Below are positions 25,008-33,147 of a stretch of DNA of 64,000 nucleotides, piece after piece. Each line of letters begins with the position of its first letter. Within the stretch, counting starts at the first letter, position 1. Origin of the DNA: Candidatus Tityobacter terrigena (GTDB taxonomy: Bacteria > Vulcanimicrobiota > Vulcanimicrobiia > Vulcanimicrobiales > Vulcanimicrobiaceae); NCBI GenBank assembly GCA_003156715.1, contig PMHO01000038.1, positions 85,638 to 149,637 of the forward strand, read 5' to 3'. The notes beneath the pieces were generated by a model that searched no databases, was not told the DNA's origin, and saw nothing but the letters and a program-made list of their open reading frames with translations. The translations under genes and the position numbers were made by a program.

Positions 25008-27457
25008 GCTGGAATCGGCTCCAAAAGGCGGACGCGGGTGCTGCGCCCGTCGCTGACGATTTCAGCCGACGGACAAAGTTGCTTGATGAGATTGAGCCCA
25101 TGGCCGCGCCCCTCGCTGCGCGGGGCGCGCCAGCGGCCAAAGTCGATGATCTCGACGGAGACCTCGGTAGACGTTCCGAAGGCGCGCAAGCGGATGTTGC
25201 CCGTCGACGCTCCGTAGGCGTGCTCCATAACATTGGCAACGGCTTCGCCGACCGCGACCTCGAGTGCGAACAGACGCTCGGGTCCGATGCCCGCCTCGCG
25301 CGCGACGCGCCGTACGGCACGGCGCAGCGATCGAGCGCTATCGGCGGTCGCCGGCAATTGAACGTCGAGGGTCGTGCGCGGGCTCAGCGGAACGCCGATA
25401 GTCAGAATCGCGACGTCGTCGCCGGGCGCCGTGTCGAACATCGCGGCACCGATCGCCGCCGACGGGTGGAGGCTGGTCGACGATACGACGTTCCTGACCA
25501 CCTCGCATAAGCGCGCTTCGCCGGCTTCAATGTCTTTTCGCATCTCGATCAGGCCGTCGGTATAGAACACCAAGACTTGGCCCGGCCGCAGGGCGATGGT
25601 TCGCGCATTCAGCGTTTCTCCATCGATCAAGCCGAGGGGCAGCGTGCGAGGCAGCTCCAGCAGCTCGAGCTCGTCGCCTTCGGCGAGGATCGGGCCTGGG
25701 TGTCCGGCGTTGACATACGTCAAGAGGCGCGCGCTGGGATCGACGACGCCGACAATGGCGCTCACGAGCAATGCGCCGTCGAGGCGCTGCATGCGATCGA
25801 GGTTCGCGACGATCGCGCGTGGATCCGCGTCGGTCAGTGCGAACGCGCGAACAGCCTGACGGACTTTGCCCATCACGATTGCTGCCGGGAGCCCGCGCCC
25901 GGCGACGTCGCCGATGGAGAACACGACACGACCTCCAGGCAGCTCGAACGCGTCGTACCAATCCCCGCCAATGTCGGCGTCGGTTCCGGCCGGCACGTGC
26001 AATGCGTCAAAGACGACCCCGGCGAGCTGCGGCAGCACCGCCGGCAACATCGCACGCTGAAGCGCGTCAGCCAAATGCCGCTCGCGCTGATAACAGCCGG
26101 CGTTAACGATAGCGGCTGCCGTCCGGGCCGCCAGTTCTTCGGCCAGCGCCACTTCGGCCGAACTAAAGGCCTCACGACGAGGCGCGCGCGCGCACGCGAT
26201 GACGCCGACGATCTCGCCCTTTCGTTCGATCGGCGCGACCATATGATGATCGCCGGAGGGGTCTTCCCAGACCTGAACCGCGCCTGTCTCGATTGCGCGG
26301 GTCGCTTCCAGTTGCGCGAACGCCTCGGCTGGACTGCAACGCCGCAGGGTTGCCTCGCGGTCGCGCTCGACATCGGCGTCGAAGTCGGCGACACCCAGCG
26401 CGCAGCGATCGGCGCCCCGCTCGCAAACGGCAACAACGCAACGATCGCAGAGGAGTTTCGTCGTATGCCGTGCGAGGCAAGCGATCATTGATTCGAGCTC
26501 GAGGAACTCTCCTAGAATGCGTCCGGCGGCGGACAGAAAACGGAGCCGTTCGGTTTCACGCTCTTGGATCGCCGCTTGCTCTCGCACGTTTCGCTCGACC
26601 CGCTGCAACCGGCCGTACTCGTAGGCGAGCGCGACCAGGACCGCGCTGCTCGCGAGCACACCGTCGATGCGCGCGAGATACCAGCCGAACGAAAAGCGGC
26701 CTTGCGCGATCAGCGACAGCGACGTGTCGAGCAGCGAAGCCAGCACTGCGACGCCCAACCACATCTCGATCATGTTGGCGCGATTGTTGCGGCGCACGAA
26801 GGTTACCATCGCCAGCAGGTTCATCACGAAAAGAAGCGGTCCGACGCCTGAGGTGACGAAGCGTGAATAGTCGGTCCACGAAAGGGCATTGGGCAGGAGC
26901 GATTCGCTATGCAGCGCGAGATCGATCAGGAGCGCTGCTACGGCGAAGACCGACCAGGGCAACAATGCGATGGAGCGGGCGTAGCGGACTTCCGCGCCCG
27001 GCCGGTCCGGCACGAGCTTCGCGACGATGAAGTACGCCGTCACGAACAGCGGAAAAAGTCCGTGCCAAAAGACGCCAAGCCAACTCGCCGCCGGCGCCCC
27101 GCCGCCCATGAGTCCAAGCGGTCCAAACACCCCGGGAAAGTTGAGCATCTGAGCCACAACGAGGCAGCCCGTGAGGAGATAGCCCGCACCGAGCACGGAG
27201 ATCGACACCGAGCCGCTGGCTCGCACCTGAAGAAGCAACAGGGCCGCGGTGAGCAAGTCGGCGACGACGAGCAAGGAACTGTAAGCCGGGGTGAAGCCCG
27301 GGATCTGTACGAGCGAAATTCCGGCCACCGGGGTCGCCACGACAAAACTGACCAAGAGCAACGCGATGACGCTCAGCGACAAGCGGCGCTGTGGCTCGGT
27401 TGCGCTACCCGAAAAAAGGCGAGGCAGCGTAATGGTCATTCGGTGTGCGAGGGCCAT
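25004..27457 (-). CDS. SpoIIE-type phosphatase with membrane sensor, GAF and RsbW-like kinase domain
   Basis: 817 residues. Seven or so membrane segments fill residues 25-270 (MASE-like sensor). A coiled coil (QERETERLRF) leads to a GAF domain (about 315-450), then a PP2C-like SpoIIE phosphatase (DADIGGDWYDAFELPGGRVV, FSIGDVAGRGLPAA, near 480-510) with metal-binding Asp residues, and a C-terminal HATPase (VGEAVANVMEHAYG near 740; GRGHGLNLIKQL). The chain therefore holds the phosphatase and the anti-sigma-like kinase for the STAS protein coded next. A membrane signal could shift the balance. No ribosome site is evident at the ATG. Confidence 0.9.
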   Translation of the reverse strand: MALAHRMTITLPRLFSGSATEPQRRLSLSVIALLLVSFVVATPVAGISLVQIPGFTPAYSSLLVVADLLTAALLLLQVRASGSVSISVLGAGYLLTGCLVVAQMLNFPGVFGPLGLMGGGAPAASWLGVFWHGLFPLFVTAYFIVAKLVPDRPGAEVRYARSIALLPWSVFAVAALLIDLALHSESLLPNALSWTDYSRFVTSGVGPLLFVMNLLAMVTFVRRNNRANMIEMWLGVAVLASLLDTSLSLIAQGRFSFGWYLARIDGVLASSAVLVALAYEYGRLQRVERNVREQAAIQERETERLRFLSAAGRILGEFLELESMIACLARHTTKLLCDRCVVAVCERGADRCALGVADFDADVERDREATLRRCSPAEAFAQLEATRAIETGAVQVWEDPSGDHHMVAPIERKGEIVGVIACARAPRREAFSSAEVALAEELAARTAAAIVNAGCYQRERHLADALQRAMLPAVLPQLAGVVFDALHVPAGTDADIGGDWYDAFELPGGRVVFSIGDVAGRGLPAAIVMGKVRQAVRAFALTDADPRAIVANLDRMQRLDGALLVSAIVGVVDPSARLLTYVNAGHPGPILAEGDELELLELPRTLPLGLIDGETLNARTIALRPGQVLVFYTDGLIEMRKDIEAGEARLCEVVRNVVSSTSLHPSAAIGAAMFDTAPGDDVAILTIGVPLSPRTTLDVQLPATADSARSLRRAVRRVAREAGIGPERLFALEVAVGEAVANVMEHAYGASTGNIRLRAFGTSTEVSVEIIDFGRWRAPRSEGRGHGLNLIKQLCPSAEIVSDGRSTRVRLLEPIPA

Positions 27458-27615
27458 GCAAGTAGGTTATCGGCCTGTTTTTCACCTCGCGCGCACGCGC
27501 GAGAGCCCGCCTGGCCCCATTCCCTTGCGGCTAGCGAGGACCGGCCCGAGGGAGGGGGCGGTTTAGACGGCGCGAACCGCTCGGAATGCCCCGCGCGGCA
27601 AGCCGGAACCGACGG

Positions 27616-27690
27616 GGGCGCGTAGCTCAGGGGGAGAGCGCTACATTGACACTGTAGAGGTCATAGGTTCGAAACCTATCGTGCCCACCA
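27616..27690 (+). tRNA. tRNA-Val(GAC)
   Basis: 75 nt including an encoded CCA. Acceptor stem GGGCGCG/CGTGCCC as in tRNA-Val(CAC), anticodon loop TTGACAC (GAC), T-loop TTCGAAA. It is followed directly by a strong terminator. Confidence 0.96.
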
Positions 27691-27693
27691 CTT

Positions 27694-27721
27694 GAAAAAG
27701 CCCGTAACCACGGGCTTTTTC
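27694..27721 (+). terminator. Rho-independent terminator of tRNA-Val
   Basis: GAAAAAGCCCGT pairs perfectly with ACGGGCTTTTTC around AACC, giving a 12-bp stem with a terminal T-run. It begins 4 bp after the tRNA. Confidence 0.92.
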
Positions 27722-27773
27722 AATTGCCGGGCCCGTGCCCCGTAGGCTCTTGCGCTCACCCGTTCAATATGAT

Positions 27774-28364
27774 ATGAACATTCAAATTATGGTGAACACA
27801 CTTGAAATCGCTAGTGAATTGCCGATCGGAAACCTCGAGGTCCTTCAGATCCTGGTCGACAGCCAGCGCCACCGCCTGGTCTCGCTGCTCATCCAGGAGC
27901 CGCTGAGCGCGCGCGAACTTGCCGAGCGCCTGGGGCTGGCGCGCACGCGCCTCTACTACCATTTAGAGCTGCTGCAGCGGCACGGGATCGTTCGGGTTGT
28001 CGAGACCCGCGTCGTTGCCGGGTTGGAAGAGCGCCGCTATCGCGCAGTCGCCCGAGGGTTCCGGGTCGACCGGAAGCTGCTCGCGGGTCAGGCCTCCGAG
28101 CCGCAGATCGCGGACCGCCAAGCGGCGATCCTCGAAGCCGTCGCCGGGGATCTGCGCGCGCGTGCGCTGACCGGCACCGAGCGCCCGGGCGAGGACGATG
28201 ACGTTTTAGTGGGCCGCAAATTCCTGACCTTGAGCGACGCGCGCCGCCAAGAATTGCGCGCGCGGCTCGGCGCGCTTCTCGCCGAATACGAGGCGAACGA
28301 TGCCGGCGGGCGACCAACCGAGGTCGCATTCGCGCTGTTCGCGACGGAGCGGGACGCGCAGTGA
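27774..28364 (+). CDS. ArsR-like winged-helix regulator
   Basis: About 196 residues. The N-terminal part holds a winged helix-turn-helix of the ArsR/GntR-like kind (RLVSLLIQEPLSARELAERL; ARTRLYYHLELLQRHGIVRV). The C-terminal half is helical and charged, without a known ligand domain. The start is uncertain: a TATGAT box (27768-27773) overlaps ATG 27774, so ATG 27789 is also possible if that box is the promoter. It overlaps the aspartyl protease gene by 4 nt (GTGA), so the regulator and protease are one unit. Confidence 0.82.
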   Translation: MNIQIMVNTLEIASELPIGNLEVLQILVDSQRHRLVSLLIQEPLSARELAERLGLARTRLYYHLELLQRHGIVRVVETRVVAGLEERRYRAVARGFRVDRKLLAGQASEPQIADRQAAILEAVAGDLRARALTGTERPGEDDDVLVGRKFLTLSDARRQELRARLGALLAEYEANDAGGRPTEVAFALFATERDAQ

Positions 28365-29947
28365 TCGGGGCCCTCGCGTTTGCGCTCGGCACTTCAAGTG
28401 CGCCGCTCGCCGGTCCGCGCTACCTGCACGTTCAGTTCGAAGTCGTCGCGTACGGCATCCTCGGCACCGGCACGCTCGACGTCGACCGTCGTACGGGCTG
28501 GTTCGTGCGCCGGTTTGCAACCGGTCCCGCAAGCGAAGCTGAGGGTTTCGACGGCGTGCGCGCGTGGCGAGCCGATGCGACCGGCATGCCGCGCATCGAA
28601 GGGAACGTCGACGAACGGAACGAGATACTGGAGTGGTCGTCGGCCTTGGTGCGGGCGACGCGTGGTCCGCTGCCCCGCGCCGTCGTGCACAGCGGCACCG
28701 ATCGCGTCGTCGTCACCTTTTCGGGCTACCGTCACGCGGGGGGCCTATGGCTGCCCTCGCGCATCGAGTCACGGGCCGCGCAGAACGGCGTATGGACCGC
28801 TCAGGTCCTCGCGGCCCAAAGCTCATCATCTGCGCCGGTGACGTTCGCGCCGCCCGCTCCACCGCGCGATTCGTCGCTCGCCGGCATCACGCGCGTGCCG
28901 ATTTCAATGACGGGCGGTTCCCCACTGCTAACGGTACGCGTCGACGGCCAAGCGTTGCGCTTCATTCTCGATACCGGCGGGCAAAACGTCATCACGCAAA
29001 GCGCCGCTCGGCGAGCCGGCCTGACGGTCAGCGGCGGCGGAATCGTCGCCGGCGGCGGCCCGGACGTTGCTGCGATCCGGTATGCGCGCGCGCGTTCGCT
29101 GGGCGTCGGCGCCGCCGAGCTACGCGCGCAGCCGTTCATCGTCCTTGCCGACGATGCGCTGCCCGGCGTCGACGGCATCGTTGGTTACGAACTATTGGCG
29201 CGATTCGCGGCGCGCCTCGACATGGCCCACGGTTCGCTCGCGCTGGCTTCGCGCGCAGCCGCATTCGGACCGCCGGTTCATGCCGCGACGTTCGCGTTTC
29301 TCGATCGTCAGCCGCAGCTGCGTGGTGCGCTCGACGACGTGCCGGGCGCGTTTTCGATCGACACGGGAAGCAATCTGACCGCGCAAGTCAACGCCGCAAT
29401 CGTTCGCAGCCACGCGCTGATCTCGCGGCTGCATGCATCGGTTACGACCCTCGCAAGCGGCGTCGGCGGACGCTATACGATCTATCTCGTACGCGCGCAC
29501 GTCTTGCGCTTGGCGAACAACGTCGTCCGGGCGCCGATCGTCGATCTCATGACGCATCGCGGCGGCTCGCTCAGCAGCCCGACGGTCGTGGCTAACGTCG
29601 GGGACGGCATTCTGCGCCGCTGGACGCTGGTCTTCGACTACGCTCACGCGCGCATCGATTTCCGACCGGGCGGCGATGCGACTGCGGGTGCCTACGGCGA
29701 CCGTGGCGGCCTAGGACTTGCGACGCAGTCGGGTGCGCTCGTGGTCGGCTTCGTCTTGGGCGGGACGCCCGCGGCTTGGGCAGGCATTCCGGCCGGCGAG
29801 CGCATCGTTGCCGTCGACGGTCGCGCCGTCGCGGCACGGGACCGCGCGCGCGTTCGTGCGATCCTCCACGGCCCGCCGGGAACGTCCGTCCGCCTCCGTC
29901 TCGGAGACGGCTCGACCCACGTCGTGGTTCTTCGGCGGTACCTCTAG
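28361..29947 (+). CDS. Retropepsin-like aspartyl protease with C-terminal PDZ domain
   Basis: 528 residues. Two DTG-type motifs are visible: FILDTGGQNVITQSA near residue 203 and FSIDTGSNLTAQVN near 333, which fits two Asp-protease-like lobes. The last 90 residues form a PDZ domain (GLATQSGALVVGFVLGGTP, ERIVAVDGRAV). The N-terminal 170 residues form a beta-rich lead-in. A short hydrophobic start may be a signal segment. Family members are periplasmic or surface proteases of uncertain target. It is translated from a GTG overlapping the regulator upstream. Its end overlaps the convergent phasin-like gene by 4 bp. Confidence 0.85.
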   Translation: MIGALAFALGTSSAPLAGPRYLHVQFEVVAYGILGTGTLDVDRRTGWFVRRFATGPASEAEGFDGVRAWRADATGMPRIEGNVDERNEILEWSSALVRATRGPLPRAVVHSGTDRVVVTFSGYRHAGGLWLPSRIESRAAQNGVWTAQVLAAQSSSSAPVTFAPPAPPRDSSLAGITRVPISMTGGSPLLTVRVDGQALRFILDTGGQNVITQSAARRAGLTVSGGGIVAGGGPDVAAIRYARARSLGVGAAELRAQPFIVLADDALPGVDGIVGYELLARFAARLDMAHGSLALASRAAAFGPPVHAATFAFLDRQPQLRGALDDVPGAFSIDTGSNLTAQVNAAIVRSHALISRLHASVTTLASGVGGRYTIYLVRAHVLRLANNVVRAPIVDLMTHRGGSLSSPTVVANVGDGILRRWTLVFDYAHARIDFRPGGDATAGAYGDRGGLGLATQSGALVVGFVLGGTPAAWAGIPAGERIVAVDGRAVAARDRARVRAILHGPPGTSVRLRLGDGSTHVVVLRRYL

Positions 29948-30396
29948 ATAACCGCCCCTACCGACGATCCCGAAGCCGCGTCCATCAGTTTCGTGAAGCT
30001 CTTCGCTTCATCGACCTGCGCTTCGATCACGGGCTTGAGCGATGACATGCCGTTGCGCAGCGCTTCACTTACCAATTGAGCCTGAGTCTCGCGGAGCAGA
30101 TCGCCGCGCGCACTGAGGTCCTTCGCCAGCTTGGCGGCGTTTGTGCTGCGCGTCTCTAGCTCGGTGCGCGCCAGCTCCACGAGCTTCACGCCGCGATCGC
30201 ACGCTTCCGCGTACACGCCGTCGAAGCTTCGCGACGCGTAGGGAGTCGACAGGATCTCGTAGGCGGCCTTCGCGTTGCTCAGCGCACGTTGCGCCGCACC
30301 CGCAAACGCCTCGCCGACGAGCCTGTATATTTCCGTCGAAGTTTCGACGTACTTGCTGAGTTGGGCGGCGCGTTGGTCTGATGGCTCGCCGTTCAT
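29944..30396 (-). CDS. Phasin-like helical protein
   Basis: 150 residues, almost all alpha-helical with amphipathic stretches (TEIYRLVGEAFAGAAQRALS; ELARTELETRSTNAAKLAKD), which resembles phasins that coat polyhydroxyalkanoate granules. No PHA synthase is nearby. ATG 30396 has a GAGGAG ribosome site at good distance. The assignment rests on length and pattern only. Confidence 0.6.
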   Translation of the reverse strand: MNGEPSDQRAAQLSKYVETSTEIYRLVGEAFAGAAQRALSNAKAAYEILSTPYASRSFDGVYAEACDRGVKLVELARTELETRSTNAAKLAKDLSARGDLLRETQAQLVSEALRNGMSSLKPVIEAQVDEAKSFTKLMDAASGSSVGAVI

Positions 30397-30659
30397 CGTA
30401 GCTCCTCGCGGCGCAATCGCGCCGACTTCTCAAAGGATTGCGCCGGTTTGCTGCGAGCTTTTCCCCCTTGGCTTGCGCGAGACCGGCGCGCCCGCTAGTG
30501 TAACCCACGCGCTGCAGTGCATGTCAATCCCCCGCGCGCGCGCAAAAACTTCTTCCTGAGAACAGGGCGAGGACGGAAATTATGCTCCTGGTCCGATCGC
30601 AAGCAATCAGCCGCTTCTGCAGCAGCGCGGGCGGTTCGCGAAATCGAAGGGCTTCGCGT
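30397..30659. other. Intergenic stretch without supported genes
   Basis: Contains a short CGCGCGCGCG run and no recognisable gene, RNA or terminator. Confidence 0.4.
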
Positions 30660-31853
30660 CTAGCGGCAGCGCTGGGGCTTTGGCTCGAGCTGTCCTTGTT
30701 GACCGGGCGTTGCGATAACGTAGGGCGCGCGCGCGACGGTCACGGTCGACGGGCCTTCGATCGCGCTGCACGCCAGCAACGTACCGCCTTGCGCTAGTGG
30801 CGTTCCTTGCCAAGTCATCCAATCGATGTTCGCGGTAGCGGCGCCAGGTTGCTCCGGCGAATACAAGGTTCCATCTTGATCGGTAGCGTACGCGCCGGCC
30901 ATCGCGACGTTTCCGAAGTCGTCGAGGGTGTTCGGCAGCGATTTCTTTTCGGCGCTGTAGAAGGTCGCTTCGGCCATCCATTCGACCGTGTCGCCGAAGA
31001 GCGTCGCGGGACGTTGATATGGCGTGCCGCAATCGACACAGCCGGAATGAAATGTCCGCGCCGGAAGATAATAGCCGGTCGTTTCGTTAACGAACCAAAG
31101 CGTGGCGCGCTGCCACGCGGCCGGTCCCTTCGTTTCGGCTGCGATCCGTACGTAGATCGTGTCGCCGGCGCGTACCGGTAAGTTCCGCGAGTTGCGCCGT
31201 ACCGCAATGTTTTTCGTACCGGCCCATTCGATCCAGAAATAGGATGACGTCGGGTAGTTGCCGATGGGGCCGCCGCTGTAGCAAGCAACATCCGATTCCG
31301 AACCGGCTTGCAGCACATCGGTCGAGTCGTAGGTGTGATACTTGCCGTCTTTGCCTTTAGCGTGCGCTACAAAGGTGCTCATCCAGCCGTCAAGCCCGAC
31401 CCAAAGCGACGAACCGTCGCTCGGCTCCCATCGGTTCGAACAGTTGATCGTCGGCTTCGCGACGGGAACGGTCCACTCGGCCTCGACCTCGCTGAACCGG
31501 TACTGCGGAATCCTCATCGGCTGGGCTCCGGGGGCGAAGAGAACGGCACCGGCCCAATCGGGCTGAAAGACGCGAAGGGGCGTGAGCTGCTGCATCGGAA
31601 TGAACTGAACGTCGAGCGGCACGCGCGCGGCGCGCATCACGCGCATCCACCTTTGGTACCGATCGGAATCGAAGGGCGCTACCGGGCGCGGCGGAAAACC
31701 ATGCGCAGCCAAAACGTCGTTCGACGCGCCGATGTAGTCGGCGCCCCCCGGCGCGACCGGTACGACGCGGGTCGCGGACATGGCGCGGGCGTACGTCTGG
31801 AACCCGGTAAGGATCGCAGCCGCCGCGACCACGATCGCGAACGCACGTTTCAT
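30660..31853 (-). CDS. Peptidase G1 (eqolisin) family, secreted
   Basis: About 397 residues. A signal peptide (MKRAFAIVVAAAAILTGFQT...) is followed by a beta-sandwich with the G1 features: SLWVGLDGW, then DVLQAGSES, whose Gln belongs to the catalytic pair, and FGDTVEWMAEATFYS with the catalytic Glu. Glutamic peptidases act at acid pH and are best known in fungi. A GGGAGG ribosome site precedes ATG 31853. It is the first gene upstream of the acetate kinase on the same strand but 94 bp away, probably a separate unit. Confidence 0.85.
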   Translation of the reverse strand: MKRAFAIVVAAAAILTGFQTYARAMSATRVVPVAPGGADYIGASNDVLAAHGFPPRPVAPFDSDRYQRWMRVMRAARVPLDVQFIPMQQLTPLRVFQPDWAGAVLFAPGAQPMRIPQYRFSEVEAEWTVPVAKPTINCSNRWEPSDGSSLWVGLDGWMSTFVAHAKGKDGKYHTYDSTDVLQAGSESDVACYSGGPIGNYPTSSYFWIEWAGTKNIAVRRNSRNLPVRAGDTIYVRIAAETKGPAAWQRATLWFVNETTGYYLPARTFHSGCVDCGTPYQRPATLFGDTVEWMAEATFYSAEKKSLPNTLDDFGNVAMAGAYATDQDGTLYSPEQPGAATANIDWMTWQGTPLAQGGTLLACSAIEGPSTVTVARAPYVIATPGQQGQLEPKPQRCR

Positions 31854-31947
31854 TCGAGCGCCTCCCCAGTTACTCTGCAATTAAGGTGCGGCGGCCGCTG
31901 CACCTGCGGCGCGCGGTCAAAGAAGAGCTGCGACCAGGCGCGGACGA

Positions 31948-33138
31948 TCAAGCCGAGTTTGCATCGAGGCGCAGGAGGCGCACGACGTGACGCGCGACGA
32001 TCGCTTCCTCGTCGGTTGGAATCACCCACACCGCGGCCGAGCCGGTCGCGTCGCTAATCTGGCGCGCGTTAGCATCGTTGGCGGCACCATTCAGGTGAAC
32101 TCCGAGCCAGGCGAGCTGCGCGCACACCGCCCGCCGGACCGACGGGACATTCTCTCCGATGCCGGCGGTAAAAACCAATGCGTCCAGACCGCCGAGCGCG
32201 GCGGCGAGCGAGCCGACTTCGCGCACGATCCGATAGGCGAAGAGGTCGATCGCCTGGGCCGCACTTGGGCTCGTACTGGCCAGCAGCTCGCGCATATCGT
32301 CGCTTACTCCCGATACGCCTAGCAACCCGGACTGCTCCCAGAGGAGATCGCAAAGGTTTGTGCCCGACATGCCGCTATCGAGCAGATACAAGACCACGCC
32401 TGGATCGATCGCGCCGCATCGCGTGCCCATCATTAGTCCGTCGAGCGCCGTGAACCCCATCGTCGTCGCCACGCTGCGCCGATATCGCATCGCACACATG
32501 CTCGCGCCGCTGCCGAGATGCGCCACGATGACGCGCTCTTCGGCAAGCTCGCCGAGATAAGACGGCAAGACGGAAGCGATGTATTCGTAAGAAAGACCGT
32601 GGAATCCGTAGCGTCGAATTCCCCGCGCAGACAGCGCCTCTGGGAGCGCGAACTGGGTCGCAAGCGGCGGCTGCGTGTGATGAAAGGCGGTATCGAAGCA
32701 CGCCACCTGGGGTACGCGGGGATGGAGCCGTTTGAACGCTTTGATCGCGGCAAGGTTGTGAGGCTGGTGAAGCGGCGCCATCGGGATGTACTCTTTGAGC
32801 TGGGCGAGCACCGCGTCGTCGACGACGACCGGTTCCAAGAAGCGCGCTCCGCCGTGCACGACACGGTGCCCGACGGCGACGATACGATTCCTGCGTTCCC
32901 GGTCGATCCAACCTAAGACGTACGCCATGGCCGGCTCGTGGCCCGCAACGTTTTCGAGGCTGCGATCCTCCAGGAGTGCTCCGCTGCCATCCGCGATGCG
33001 AACGCGCGGCTCGTGCGGCATTCCACTCACCGAACCGTGCGCCAACGCCTCGGCGCTCGTAAGCTCGCGCTCCACGTCAAAGAGCGAGAACTTGAGGCTT
33101 GACGAACCTGCATTGAGCGCGAGGACCGCGTCGCTCAT
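31948..33138 (-). CDS. ackA: Acetate kinase
   Basis: 396 residues, the usual length. The ATP/acetate motifs are intact: NAGSSSLKFSLFD at the N-terminus, GTRCGAIDPGV around residue 235, and FTAGIGENVPSVRR near 325. It makes ATP and acetate from acetyl phosphate. It starts 9 bp behind the phosphoketolase gene, which supplies acetyl phosphate. The two form a short phosphoketolase-acetate kinase route for gaining ATP from sugar phosphates. Confidence 0.96.
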   Translation of the reverse strand: MSDAVLALNAGSSSLKFSLFDVERELTSAEALAHGSVSGMPHEPRVRIADGSGALLEDRSLENVAGHEPAMAYVLGWIDRERRNRIVAVGHRVVHGGARFLEPVVVDDAVLAQLKEYIPMAPLHQPHNLAAIKAFKRLHPRVPQVACFDTAFHHTQPPLATQFALPEALSARGIRRYGFHGLSYEYIASVLPSYLGELAEERVIVAHLGSGASMCAMRYRRSVATTMGFTALDGLMMGTRCGAIDPGVVLYLLDSGMSGTNLCDLLWEQSGLLGVSGVSDDMRELLASTSPSAAQAIDLFAYRIVREVGSLAAALGGLDALVFTAGIGENVPSVRRAVCAQLAWLGVHLNGAANDANARQISDATGSAAVWVIPTDEEAIVARHVVRLLRLDANSA

Positions 33139-33147
33139 CGGCTTACC

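Noticed and set aside
23818-25320. Long minus-strand reading frame over the TPR and thioesterase genes
   Set aside because: Composition is Arg/Ser-rich and matches nothing; it is the antisense shadow of 22716-24612 and of the SpoIIE gene.
28564-29595. Plus-strand frame of more than 340 codons inside the aspartyl protease gene
   Set aside because: Arg-rich shadow of the real frame at 28361-29947.
31308-32057. Plus-strand frame over the G1 peptidase and acetate kinase
   Set aside because: Antisense to two well-supported genes.
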